Part shown: positions 1-7,321 of the stretch, piece by piece
How positions within the stretch are numbered: position 1 is the first letter of the stretch
Layout of the letters: each line of letters begins with the position of its first letter
NCBI GenBank assembly: GCA_032353305.1
Contig: JAUCNG010390479.1
Span: 1-10,871 of the forward strand
Origin: Cephalothrix spiralis
Taxonomy: Eukaryota; Nemertea; Palaeonemertea; Archinemertea; Cephalotrichidae
Direction: 5' to 3'
DNA: 10,871 nt
The notes under the pieces: generated by a model
Database searches by the model: none
Told to the model about the DNA's origin: nothing
Seen by the model: the letters and a program-made list of their open reading frames with translations, nothing else
Made by a program: the position numbers and the translations under genes

Positions 1-198
1 TACGCCGTAATGGATGCGCTAATTGACCTTGGTCGATTGGAAAGGGCATTGATATACGCTGTCTTACTGATCCATCAAAATTGCCAGAGACTGTTTAATG
101 AAACAGGGAAAAGATCAATTATAAAATCGACAGTAGCAAATAAAATCGACAGCAGCCAAGTTTTAAAGACATATGTCTTAGAGTGCATGTGGGAGTAG
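1..198 (+). CDS. possible partial exon, open from the left edge (hypothetical)
   Basis: The first forward frame is open from base 1 to a TAG at 196-198, giving 65 codons with no stop, while the other two forward frames close within the first 25 bases. The first in-frame ATG is at 10-12, but the frame is open upstream of it, so the start may lie outside the window. The N-terminal half (around DLGRLERALIYAVLLIHQNC) has a mixed hydrophobic and charged pattern that could belong to a helical protein. I recognise no family or motif. No clear splice acceptor is visible, because the edge cuts the sequence. A chance frame of this length has a probability of roughly 1% per site in such AT-rich DNA, so the call is weak. 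Confidence 0.2.
   Translation, partial: YAVMDALIDLGRLERALIYAVLLIHQNCQRLFNETGKRSIIKSTVANKIDSSQVLKTYVLECMWE
121..159. repeat. short tandem duplication, two 19-20 bp units
   Basis: ATAAAATCGACAGTAGCAA at 121-139 is followed directly by ATAAAATCGACAGCAGCCAA at 140-159. The two units differ by one substitution and one inserted base. This looks like a local slippage or duplication event. It sits inside the open frame at 1-198 and duplicates the pattern K-S/I-D-S there. Confidence 0.7.
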
Positions 199-470
199 AC
201 ATTAGTCGTCGTTAGAGACAACTAATTAGGAGTTAATTATACTTCATCATCAGCATCATTTTATCAATAATTATTTCATGTTAAATTGGGTTTGCTACAA
301 GTAATCTCATTTAATGGTGCATCATAACATTTGTTCAAATAGTTGAAAGGTGCAGAATTGTCTCAAAGAACATTGCTTCTGATATAAGTCTTATTATACG
401 ATCAAATATTAACATTCATTGTACAAAAAAGTAAGAAACAGCTATAAAACCAGTGATATTGTTTAATAAA
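199..470. other. no gene seen; AT-rich spacer
   Basis: The stretch has stops in all frames and simple AT-rich composition. I see no repeat, RNA gene or recognisable site before the palindrome that begins at 471. Confidence 0.6.
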
Positions 471-576
471 ACAGTTATTGTACATTTCTTCGTGCAATAC
501 AATCAGTTATTTTTTCTCGGCCGCGCCTCGTTAAATAACTGCATTGTATTGCTCTCAAAAATGGTACAATAACTGT
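471..576. mobile_element. fold-back (palindromic) MITE-like element with GC-rich centre
   Basis: The outer arms ACAGTTATTGTAC (471-483) and GTACAATAACTGT (564-576) are perfect reverse complements. The inner arms continue the pairing: TGCAATACAATCAGTTATTT (493-512) against AAATAACTGCATTGTATTGC (533-552), with one extra base. The centre, CTCGGCCGCGCCTCG (516-530), is the only GC-rich part and is itself nearly self-complementary. The whole 106 bp can therefore form one long hairpin. This is the shape of a non-autonomous fold-back DNA element. There is no room for a coding region, and I could not fix the target-site duplication. The central motif resembles that of the element at 4388-4521. Confidence 0.65.
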
Positions 577-597
577 ATAATATTATCATTCTTATAT

Positions 598-682
598 GGG
601 GCCGAAAGAATATTAGGGCCGAGGTGGTACTGGTGCCGATTGGTCGGGGGCCGATGTTGGGCCTAAACGTTTGGGGTCGGAA
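598..682. repeat. degenerate GGGGCCGA minisatellite
   Basis: GGGGCCGA-like words recur at 598-605, 616-622, 632-640, 646-655, 659-663 (decayed) and 673-682 (GGGGTCGGAA). Spacing is irregular at about 13-18 bp, and the clearest part is GGTGCCGATTGGTCGG followed by GGGCCGAT. The patch is sharply G-rich against its AT-rich surroundings and is strand-asymmetric, with G on the plus strand. It looks like an old minisatellite of about 14-15 bp that has lost regularity. It starts only 22 bp after the fold-back element. Confidence 0.55.
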
Positions 683-861
683 TGTCCTGCACCAAGTTTT
701 ATTGAGTCAAATGTTCGTAGAATCTCGAGAAACATCGGGCGTGTCCAAGATTGGATTAACATTTCACAGCTGTCCGACGTAACTACTTCCAGTTAATCAA
801 TATGATGAGAAATACTTATTAGAATTGGATAGGGTTTTTAATAAAAAGCTAAAAATAGTTT
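683..861. other. no gene seen
   Basis: This is mixed-composition sequence with stops in all frames. I see no repeat or RNA structure that I can support. Confidence 0.5.
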
Positions 862-1185
862 TTAGATCTCCAGATATTTTATATGCCGAAAGCAAAAATT
901 AAGACTTAGAAAAAACTTCTTCGTTTTTATTTTTTTACGGCGCACCGTATTTTTGAAACATTTAGGCAATTTGTTCAGACATTGCCTTAACACCAACGAT
1001 TCTTGTCCAGCTTCAATGCTAAAGTGATGAATGATTGAAACGTTAAACCCGCGTCTTTTGATCTCATTACCATCCTCTTTCAACCTTTTTTCGTTCAAAA
1101 CGAACTCTCGTTTATCGCCCACACAGGACATCAGAAAGACTTGATTAGCGGGGTCTTTATTATTTGATTTTGGACTCCCTAATTA
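862..1185 (-). CDS. protein-like open frame, unknown function (possible exon or pseudo-exon)
   Basis: On the minus strand a frame is open from just inside about 1185 down to a stop near 862. An ATG at 1129-1131 would give 89 residues. The frame also reads sensibly upstream of that ATG (..SNNKDPANQVFLMSCVGDK), which suits an internal exon better than a true start. The middle part (KRLKEDGNEIKRRG, then SIIHHFSIEAGQESLVLR) has the charged and hydrophobic alternation of a folded protein. The last 25 residues are lysine/phenylalanine-rich, encoded by poly-A/T, and are probably not coding. Upstream, AATTAG just before the open part could be a weak splice acceptor. I saw no strong donor. I do not recognise a family. 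Confidence 0.27.
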
Positions 1186-1459
1186 ATTCTCCTACAGTAA
1201 GTGCCCAAGCCCTTGCGGATACATCACATTTACTCAGGTCGTTCATAGAAATATCAGTTAAGCCATTGGTACTTTTTACTAGACAGTCCAATACAAGCCC
1301 ATTCTTTAAATAGTAATTACTGACTACTTACATAATTCATTTTTAAAGTGTCTTTTTATGTATAAAACCCACATTGGGTTGGGCACCTATCAAATATTAT
1401 TCCAATCATGTATCAATGCAATGACTGCTATTTATTGCATGTACTAATATTATGGTGAA
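1186..1459. other. no gene seen
   Basis: AT-rich sequence with no open frame, repeat or RNA structure I can support. It may include the outer flank of the SINE further right. Confidence 0.5.
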
Positions 1460-1699
1460 CAAAATATAATATAATATATTCATTCAAATTCCCCTCTAAA
1501 ATCGTCCCGAGAATTTCCATGTTGCTAGACCCAGTTTGAATGTAAGACAGTGAAATCTTCTTCTATATAGGGCGTCAGATGACTGGCTCAAATAGACACA
1601 ATGGTCCGAATGCTAAGCATTTACCCTTAGCTCTGTAGACCTATCCCGTACTCTTAAATCTATTTTCTATATACCGATTAGCAGTGTGATTTTTACCCC
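1460..1699 (-). mobile_element. possible 3' body and AT tail of the SINE at 1700-1875
   Basis: Read on the minus strand, the sequence continues from the SINE core without an obvious break. It ends in a short run of TATAT/TATAA words (1461-1480), which could be the simple-repeat tail that many SINEs carry. The extent is inferred: no target-site duplication was identified and no second copy in this window allows the end to be set. The segment could equally be unrelated flank. Confidence 0.25.
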
Positions 1700-1875
1700 G
1701 AAGGGAGGAACAGTGTCCTACTCCACGTATTTAACCTGACCGAGCCACCCAAGAAGCTATTCGCTTAGGAACTTGCTTAAGGTTCCAACCGATGGAAAGT
1801 GGTGTCAAGCCGGGTATCGAACCCGGATTCAAAGACCGACGTTCTACCACTTAACCACCGAGCCATAACCCAGCA
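1700..1875 (-). mobile_element. tRNA-derived SINE, minus strand
   Basis: The reverse strand contains a Pol III type 2 promoter in correct order. A box A match, TGGCTCGGTGG, lies at 1855-1865 and a box B match, GGTTCGATACC, at 1813-1823, with 31 bases between them. The T arm is intact: CCGGG pairs with CCCGG around a 7-base loop, TTCGATA (1810-1826). The anticodon arm is decayed, so this is not a working tRNA. Downstream of the tRNA-like head comes a core with CCTTAAGCAAGTTCCTAAGC (around 1761-1780), whose AAGCAAG word and spacing resemble the conserved core domains found in many animal SINEs; that comparison is from memory. SINEs do not encode protein and depend on a LINE reverse transcriptase. 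The short open frames crossing this segment on both strands are shadows. Confidence 0.8.
1813..1865 (-). promoter_or_regulatory. internal Pol III promoter (box A and box B) of the SINE
   Basis: Box A, TGGCTCGGTGG (complement of 1855-1865), and box B, GGTTCGATACC (complement of 1813-1823), both fit the tRNA-type consensus closely. Box B retains the invariant GGTTCGA. Spacing is slightly shorter than in most tRNA genes but within the functional range. Transcription would run leftward. Confidence 0.7.
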
Positions 1876-2452
1876 CTTTACTTGTCCAGCTCGAACCCGA
1901 ACCCTGGCCCTGAGTCCAGCCTTGTCGGGGTCCGATTTCTCCACAAAACAGTCTTCGTTATTCATAAGTGGCTTTAATTACACTGTTTCCGGTAGCAAGT
2001 CTTTTTCAATGACGGACAATAAAAACAGACAAACCGACAAAACAAATTCAATAATCTTCTTTTATTTCGTCAAACGATTTGCGACTTGAAGGTTCTAACT
2101 TAACTCTTAAAGCGCATATTTGCATCGATTGGTATAATTTCATCAACCCAATCCGTCGAGCGATTGACGACGGGTAATTTGATCAAATACACAATATTTC
2201 AAAAACGATGCTATTCAGGATCGAGTTAAATTGAGCCTTAAACGCATTGAGTAAAGCCCGTAATTTATCACATCACAGGACGATCGGGTTTGTTCAATCA
2301 TATTCTGCGTGGAATTTTCAAACAAAATTCATTACCGTGGCTTATGATTCCGCTAGAATAACTGAAATTCAGCAATTTCACACAAGAAAAGTCAACACAT
2401 CAGAATTAAGGAAAACGTTTAAGAATGGCATGTATAGGGAACATTTTAAACT
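1876..2452. other. no gene seen
   Basis: Just upstream of the SINE in its own orientation there is a second GGTTCG-rich word (complement of about 1887-1905), perhaps a fragment of another tRNA-like head but too short to call. The rest is AT-rich. A 78-codon forward frame at 2247-2483 has no family signature and I do not support it as a gene. Confidence 0.45.
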
Positions 2453-2530
2453 GACATGGCCCGGGGCGGGCCCGCACAGATGAAGACCCCCTGAAAGAGG
2501 CCCAATGAGACATGGCCGTGGAAGCTCAGG
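2453..2530. other. GC-rich patch with small hairpin and repeated word
   Basis: GGCCCG-GGG-CGGGCC (2458-2472) is a perfect 6-bp stem with a 3-base loop. The word GACATGGCC occurs at 2453-2461 and again at 2509-2517, 56 bp apart. The patch is markedly more GC-rich than the several hundred bases on either side. It could be a fragment of an older inserted sequence. No function is evident. Confidence 0.4.
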
Positions 2531-3499
2531 CCTCGTGCTTATTGAACAAAATTGTACCGGTTCCGTTGACTTAAAAGTTTTGGAAAATAATATCAGTAAC
2601 ACCCCACCCCTCCAACAATGATTAAGGTCATTAATTGGAAAGTTCTACGGTCTGTATTTGCAATATTGAGGGGTGAAAAGAGTTCTTTATTAATATGGAG
2701 CCCAGCAACCTGATGCAACTGATATTTAGGCAACACTTAATGAAAATTACGAGTGTCAGTAACTATTTATGGCTCGAGACCTATGAAGTATTGCCTGTAT
2801 TGCACGAATGACCAACAGTTATTTTGCTTTTCGATGAACCTGGTAAAATCACAAATGTTAACATTAAATACTAAGATGTAAAGCCTAAATCTTTCTATTT
2901 TCCAAACTACGGTTAAAAATCCACACTATTTAACGTATTCTTGATACAATGATTATATTGGGCTCAAAAACGTTTAATCAGAAACTTGACAAAATTGTAC
3001 ATTTTGGTCATATATTCTTACTGGGCGTTTTCCATAAATAATATAATTGCAGTTTCTGAACACAAAAGCATAGCTACCGAAATACGTGTAAACCAGGGCC
3101 GTACAGGGACAAAAATTGAGCCCTGCACTAAAACCTCCTTACATGCACTTATTTAATATTTTTTTCTATATCAGTATCACGATCATAGAACTTAATTCCA
3201 TCCTACCTAGTAGGCAAAAATTGAGGTAAATATGGCTATTATCGTCATTATTGTAAATATCTGACTAATTTGTTTAGTGTAACCATTCAATATACTGAAG
3301 TCAATTTTTGCAATTATTTTGCTAATTATATATGAGCAATGAAACTGCTTATCAGCACAATATTCGTTATATTTTAGGAATTACGAGCAATAGATTTGAA
3401 ACTTATCTCGTTCCCTATCTTGACCAGAACCTTTCCATTACTTTCAAAAATAATTGAGGACTTTGTCGAATATTCTTATTTTCTGCTGGTTATCTGCAG
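2531..3499. other. no gene seen; long AT-rich spacer
   Basis: About 970 bases with dense stops in all frames. I see no tandem repeat, tRNA-like structure or strong hairpin. A forward frame starting at 3396 is considered only for its right part (see 3500-3596). Confidence 0.5.
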
Positions 3500-3596
3500 C
3501 GCGCGAAAGGTACAGCGAAAACTATTTCAAAAATCATATCGGATAGATTCCAAATTTCAACACGGCGGATACAAAGTCGAATTGCCCGGTAAAAAG
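3500..3596 (+). CDS. weak internal-exon candidate
   Basis: The sequence GGTTATCTGCAG ends at 3499 and makes a good splice acceptor with pyrimidine-rich sequence before it. AAAAAG followed by GTAAAC at 3597 makes a fair donor. The 97-base segment between them is more GC-rich than its flanks and is open in two frames. One frame reads KVQRKLFQKSYRIDS then HGGYKVELPGKK; the other reads RAKGTAKTISKIISDRFQIS. The enclosing forward frame runs 3396-3632 (78 codons), but its first part is leucine/phenylalanine-rich and looks non-coding. No family is recognised and no partner exon was found. Confidence 0.17.
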
Positions 3597-3626
3597 GTAA
3601 ACAAACATGAAAAAGACTGCAAAGTC

Positions 3627-3671
3627 GTTTAATAAATCTAGGTATTTATTTCAATACCAGATTTATAAAAC
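3627..3671. repeat. strong 19-20 bp inverted repeat (short hairpin)
   Basis: GTTTAATAAATCTAGGTATT (3627-3646) pairs with AATACCAGATTTATAAAAC (3653-3671) with one mismatch and one bulged base, leaving a 6-base loop (TATTTC). The total length of 45 nt is shorter than a typical animal microRNA precursor. It may be the collapsed remnant of a palindromic element, or a structure at the end of a transcript. Confidence 0.65.
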
Positions 3672-4159
3672 TGATGATATACTTACAGAATTGATATAGA
3701 TAATTTTTTGAAAATGAAATTGTTATGAATTATTTTGTACTTCTGAATCCTGATATATCAAAACCCACTCAGTAAAAAAGGCAATAACGGTCCAAGTAGA
3801 CTTGAAACTCTTGTCCACTTCCAAGCTTTACGCCTAAATTACAATTTCACGATCTTCATATTCAGGGATGAAAATTTGCTACTAAAAGAGAGACAATCGG
3901 GAAGGCAATTTTTAACATCGATACTATCTCATCTTCGTCGTCTCAGCTATTATCTAAGTAATCTAGATTTACCAACTAAGAAAAAGGACACAGAAAACTA
4001 GATTTGAGTCATCTTGAACTGTATGAAAAATACGAGTATACGTTATAAAAAACGGAAGACAAGTGCCGAGTTTGAGATTTAGTGGCGAGGCAAAAGAGGA
4101 TAGGGGAGACAAATTATTTTGAGCAGCTCTGTAATTGGTGTTCAGCAGGTTTTCCATGG
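3672..4159. other. no gene seen
   Basis: AT-rich sequence with no supported coding region. A minus-strand frame covering 3969-4271 is partly produced by the repeat at 4160-4256. Confidence 0.5.
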
Positions 4160-4256
4160 GTCCTGGAAATCCTCGAAAAATATGAAATATTATTTTAGTA
4201 CTGGAAAGTCCTGAAATTTTGCTAAAAGTCATGAAAGTGTTTTGAAAGTCCTGGAA
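4160..4256. repeat. degenerate GTCCTGGAAA tandem-type repeat
   Basis: The word (A)AAGTCCTGGAAA recurs in decayed form: GTCCTGGAAA at 4160-4169, TCCTCGAAAA after it, GTACTGGAAAGTCCTGAAA around 4199-4216, AAAGTCATGAAAG around 4225-4237 and GAAAGTCCTGGAAC at 4244-4256. Spacing is irregular. On the minus strand it gives a pseudo-protein rich in F-x-D-F and FPG words, a product of the repeat and not of selection. Arrays of this kind occur as dispersed repeats in animal genomes (from memory, unchecked). Confidence 0.55.
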
Positions 4257-4387
4257 CAAGTATTCAAACATCTCAAAAGTTTATTGTGTCCATTTTCCTG
4301 AATAGGGTTTGAATTAAGATGTTGCGCGTTCTCTTAACCATGTTAAGTCAAAAATGTAATATATAAATAATGGTCGGATAATAAAAT

Positions 4388-4521
4388 TATTATTGACTGT
4401 TTTATACTACGATAATTCGTTTTTGAAACTGCACTATTTCCGGAACTCGGGCTAAAAGCCCTCGTTCCTGATCTTGTGCAGTTTCAAATCGAATTACCTT
4501 AGTAAAACAGTCATTAATATC
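4388..4521. mobile_element. palindromic MITE (fold-back element), well preserved
   Basis: The left arm begins TATTATTGACTGTTTTA (4388-4404) and the right arm ends TAAAACAGTCATTAATATC (4503-4521). Between them GATAATTCG..TTTGAAACTGCAC pairs with GTGCAGTTTCAAATCGAATT, and the apex GGAACTCGGGCT / AGCCCTCGTTCC closes on AAA (4443-4466). Nearly the whole 134 bp pairs with itself. ATAAAAT occurs at 4381-4387 and again at 4522-4528, exactly outside the palindrome, and is a candidate 7-bp target-site duplication. The element has no coding capacity and would need a transposase from elsewhere. Its apex motif CTCGGGCTAAAAGCCCTCG resembles the centre of the element at 471-576. Confidence 0.72.
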
Positions 4522-4533
4522 ATAAAATACATT

Positions 4534-4573
4534 ATCATTACAATGTATATTGCATGTATATTGTATAATGATG
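4534..4573. repeat. imperfect palindrome adjoining the MITE
   Basis: ATCATTACAATGTATA (4534-4549) is nearly the reverse complement of TGTATATTGTATAATGAT (4556-4573), with a two-base gap and one mismatch. It lies a few bases outside the proposed target-site duplication. It may be part of a composite insertion or simply low-complexity AT sequence. Confidence 0.4.
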
Positions 4574-5279
4574 ATATTGATATTTACACTACTTTTTTAT
4601 TCAGCAGAATAAGAGTTTAAGTACACTTTCCCCTAGTTCTCCAAATACCATTATCAAAATAATTGAGTTTCGCGATGCGGGTTCAAAAATTACGGAAAAT
4701 CGGAAACACCCTCAATAATTTTCGAAGGGAGATTAGGTGACCCGTATCAAATGATCCTTTAATTGATGCCTATACAGTTTAATTTTTAAAAAATAACCAT
4801 AATTCAAGTTTAATGGGACAAAAAGAGGGCCCGTTGAAAAACATTCTACAATGAGACTATGAATGTGGAACCAAAACATGGCAAGACCACAAAAACATTT
4901 ACGATCTTTTATACAGATTTTACAAATAAGCTTTGTAAAGGATTTAATATGTCGAACTAGGGGAGAGCACCAATTCTTCCGTAACGATTTCATTTTCAAC
5001 CTCGTAATATGGTCTCATACTACTAATTCATATCTGGTGCATAGTTTCGGAGAAAACGACCCTGACAAAATATATGAATATTAAAAGTACAGTCTGCCAT
5101 TGAGAAAATGTTGTTGGAGAATTTAACAAAAATGTTTTATAGCCTATTGCCTTGAATTCGGCTTGTTTTTGTCGAAACAGCTCTGCTCATAGTCGAGTGA
5201 CGGCATTTGAGGGAACTACCTTCAGAAAGGAAATCAAATCCCAAGAAGTAAAATAACACGTTTAGAGGGGCCACGTACG
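4574..5279. other. no gene seen
   Basis: About 700 AT-rich bases. Opposing short frames at 4733-4999 (minus) and 4863-5084 (plus) overlap each other, have no recognisable motif and are not supported as genes. Confidence 0.5.
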
Positions 5280-5370
5280 GAATGTCGAAAGACCAAAATG
5301 TCGAAGACCGAAATGACGAATGACTAAAATGACGAAAGAATAAAATGTCGAAAGCACAAAATGTCGAACA
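5280..5370. repeat. 15-16 bp minisatellite, about six units (AAAATGTCGAAAGACC)
   Basis: Consecutive degenerate units are AATGTCGAAAGACCAA, AATGTCGAAGACCG, AAATGACGAATGACT, AAAATGACGAAAGAAT, AAAATGTCGAAAGCAC and AAAATGTCGAACATTT. Period varies from 14 to 16 bp. The array is preceded directly by GGGGCCACGTACGG (about 5268-5281), which looks like a fixed flank and not a repeat unit. The minus-strand frame over this region reads as repeated FRHF/FDI words and is a repeat artefact. Confidence 0.8.
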
Positions 5371-5475
5371 TTTACGAGTGAATTTTACAAGAGACCGCAA
5401 ATTCGAGTAATCAAATTCGAACCAATCGACTTATAAAGTAAATGTGTCATAAACTGAGAAATCGCTTCAATAATA

Positions 5476-5495
5476 ATGACGTCATCCACCACGTG
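5476..5495. promoter_or_regulatory. CRE palindrome next to an E-box
   Basis: ATGACGTCAT (5476-5485) is a perfect 10-bp palindrome containing the full CRE core TGACGTCA, which is bound by CREB/ATF-type bZIP factors. CACGTG (5490-5495), the canonical E-box for bHLH factors, follows five bases later. Both are unusual in such AT-rich surroundings. No promoter or gene start is evident nearby, so activity is unproven, and the pair may belong to the fold-back remnant at 5490-5550. Confidence 0.35.
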
Positions 5496-5550
5496 ATTAA
5501 AATTGCACTGGGCTAATTCAACGGGGTAGCGTGCAATTCGGAATGCTTTC
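5490..5550. repeat. fold-back remnant with AATTGCAC / GTGCAATT arms
   Basis: AATTGCAC (5501-5508) and GTGCAATT (5531-5538) are perfect complements. The pairing extends imperfectly outward, with ATTAAAATTGCAC opposite GTGCAATTCGGAAT. The loop is 22 bases. The shape recalls the inner arms of the other palindromic elements in the window, which also carry TGCA-AT and GTGCAGTTTC words. It may be a worn member of a similar class. Confidence 0.4.
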
Positions 5551-6104
5551 AGAAGGACGAGATAAGATAAAATGAACCGATTACAGTGTAATAATGGTAT
5601 GAAGCCATCATAACTCAAATTTTAAAGTCGATGACCCCTCAGAGAGATTCCATTACACTTCCCTAGGGTTGTTGTATCAGGCAGACAGTAATTAATTCTG
5701 CAAAAATTTTGATTATCAAAACATAATTATACAAAGGTATTCCCACCTAACTTGCAAGTAACTGGCAAGTCAGTATTGAAGGAACAGACTTGGGAAACTC
5801 GATTCCACGGGCTAAGACATTAAGAATTATTTGTGGCAATTGTAAGGTTTAAATATACGTATTAAAGATATTAAATTCGATAACATCCAGGTTTCCCAAC
5901 AATTAGGTCTATTTAATATACATTTGTACCCTGAAGAGGGGGTTTATAAATTTATAGTGAGAAAGACTTGATCGGAACCACTAAAGGTGTTAATTATCCA
6001 AAACTGGAGTACATTTGTTTAAATTCCAAGGAATATTGACTCAGATACGTCTTAAAGATGCAGTGAATTACGAAAGGAAACTAGTGCAGATTTAGTGAGG
6101 GCTA
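5551..6104. other. no gene seen
   Basis: AT-rich with dense stops. The minus-strand frame reaching to 5618 overlaps the fold-back segment and is not supported as a gene. Confidence 0.5.
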
Positions 6105-6122
6105 GACTAGTCCTATTAGTCT
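6105..6122. repeat. small hairpin TAGACTA / TAGTCTA
   Basis: A 7-bp perfect stem with a short loop, in AT-rich sequence. It is too short to assign a role. Confidence 0.35.
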
Positions 6123-6220
6123 AATGTATCTGTTGGTAACTTCTGGATGTGGTTCAAATATCACATTGCATCATTTGAGGTGTATTTTGCTCAACTGGAT
6201 TTGATAAGAGAAGTTGCTCT

Positions 6221-6367
6221 GACTTACATTTCAAGAAGTTACAAGTGAAGGCCGATCACATTTGCTGTCACATTAAAGGTCGTTCTACCCTTACGTCCCG
6301 AAGCTGATGAGGAAATGTTGAGATTCTGCTTCCCTGTTTCTTTGACGTTATTGTGAAATTCTTTGAT
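6221..6367 (-). repeat. dispersed repeat copy A, inverted relative to copy B (9430-9604)
   Basis: Base-by-base reading shows that 6221-6367 matches the reverse complement of 9430-9604. In the best blocks there are only 3 mismatches in 42 bases (around 6227-6268) and 1 mismatch plus one indel in 35 bases (around 6269-6303). Copy A lacks an 18-19 bp stretch and a 7-8 bp stretch that are present in copy B. Similarity stops abruptly at GACTTAC (6221) and at ATCAAAGAAT (6367). No terminal inverted repeat or target duplication is visible. The segment overlaps a protein-like frame on the minus strand (see 6239-6454). Confidence 0.85.
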
Positions 6368-6454
6368 TAAGTTAAGGCATTTAAAGTATGCCTGGAAAGA
6401 CGCATTCCAATTTACTCTCCGCAAATTACGTTCTCTACCCGGCCCGTCATTTGC
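6239..6454 (-). pseudogene. protein-like fragment of unknown family, copy A
   Basis: On the minus strand a frame is open from about 6454 to a TAA at 6239, with no ATG at its head (it starts at TTG or runs in from an exon). It contains NWNASFQAYFKCLNLIKEFH, then NVKETGKQNLN, then ISSSASGRKGRTTFNVTAN, and ends GLHL. The core IKEF-(H/Y)-(N/K)N-VKETGKQNLN also occurs in copy B on the plus strand at 9430-9480. Two diverged copies with the same reading strengthen the idea that the family once encoded protein. No known domain is recognised. It is probably a fragment of a mobile-element ORF or a duplicated exon; a plain non-coding repeat that happens to be open remains possible. Confidence 0.35.
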
Positions 6455-6639
6455 TCCGACTCCGTGCTTTCAGATCCGCTATGTCCTTTACTGGTGCTCT
6501 GTTATCTAGGCGACATTACCGACGACAAGAAACACTAATGCAGTAGTAAGTGTTGTAGAATGCATCACACGACGAGCAAAAGCCATTCGAACCTCTTCTA
6601 AATGAGGTGACCATGGCCAGATAAACATTGTTAATCTAC
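6368..6639. other. no gene seen beyond the copy A frame
   Basis: Slightly more GC-rich than average around 6430-6540. No repeat or RNA structure was identified. Confidence 0.4.
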
Positions 6640-6682
6640 CATGCCAATAGGGATTACAGGTCTATAATCCCTATTGACCATG
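6640..6682. repeat. hairpin CATG-CCAATAGGGATTA / TAATCCCTATTG-ACCATG
   Basis: CCAATAGGGATTA (6644-6656) pairs with TAATCCCTATTG (6665-6676), giving 12 perfect base pairs around an 8-base loop. The outer CATG words (6640-6643 and 6679-6682) extend the stem past a small bulge. It may be the residue of a fold-back element. Confidence 0.6.
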
Positions 6683-7321
6683 CATACAGACTTAGATTTC
6701 ACAACTGAAGAAGATCCATTTAAAAGAATCGAAAGGTTGAACTTTTTTTTAGTTTTGTTGCCAGAAAATTGGTTTTTCACTAAAATTATATACTTTTGAC
6801 TTCCAGGGTATAGTTTATGAATAAGGGCATGAACTTTGGCTAAAATTTACTGAACCTATCAATCTTGCTTTTAAAATTTAACAAACTTTACTCCGGCGAA
6901 GGGGAGGTAGTTTTTTAGACTAATTAATCATTGTTGGAGCCGCTTCAAATATAACAGAAACTATACGAAGCATTATAATAACACCTTACCTAACTCTGAT
7001 GTAGACAAAGGTAAACGTTTTAAAGGAATTTTACACTACTATCAGTGGATTTCATTTTGTAAAAAAACACATCGAAATTTTCGATTCCATTTTTATCTAA
7101 TATCGCTAAGAATGATCTAAAAACGGGACGGCTAAACAAGCTGGAAATCGGCCAGAAAACAATCATATCGTAATCCATCTTATCCTCCGTACTTTTCGAA
7201 TTGGTAATATCCAACTAACCCTAGATAACGAAAATAAGATAAGATGAAACGTAGCGAAAACGTAAATGTAACAAGACGTAATTTTTGTAATAAGTTTCAT
7301 AGAAAATTGCAGTATGCAGTA
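6683..7321. other. no gene seen
   Basis: About 640 AT-rich bases. Two overlapping minus-strand frames (7020-7214 and 7163-7375) are short, lack motifs, and the second runs into the tandem duplication. Confidence 0.5.

Noticed and set aside
61-120. Possible third copy of the NVKETGKQ motif (FNETGKRS at about 94-118)
   Set aside because: Only ETGK is shared and the flanking DNA does not align with copies A or B, so chance is the simpler explanation.
1799-1870. Functional tRNA gene
   Set aside because: Box A, box B and the T arm are good but the anticodon arm does not close and no acceptor stem pairs, so it is a SINE head and not a working tRNA.
1777-2089. Overlapping short ORFs on both strands (minus 1777-1965, plus 1799-2089)
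   Set aside because: Both cross the SINE head; the minus-strand reading is a translation of the tRNA-like region and the plus-strand one is its mirror. No independent coding evidence.
2247-2602. Overlapping ORFs at 2247-2483 (plus) and 2378-2602 (minus)
   Set aside because: Short, overlapping on opposite strands and without motifs. The GC-rich patch accounts for the lack of stops at one end.
3627-3671. MicroRNA precursor
   Set aside because: At 45 nt with a 6-base loop it is shorter than a typical animal pre-miRNA, and a MITE relic explains it as well.
3969-4271. 100-codon minus-strand ORF
   Set aside because: Its N-terminal part is made by the degenerate GTCCTGGAAA repeat and the remainder has no protein-like pattern.
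5137-5400. 87-codon minus-strand ORF with repeated FRHF/FDI words
   Set aside because: It is a reading of the 15-16 bp minisatellite; the repetitive residues follow the DNA repeat.
5385-5618. 77-codon minus-strand ORF
   Set aside because: It runs through the CRE/fold-back segment and its open state can be explained by composition. The centre (NFNHVVDDVIIIEAI) is mildly protein-like, but there is no second line of evidence.
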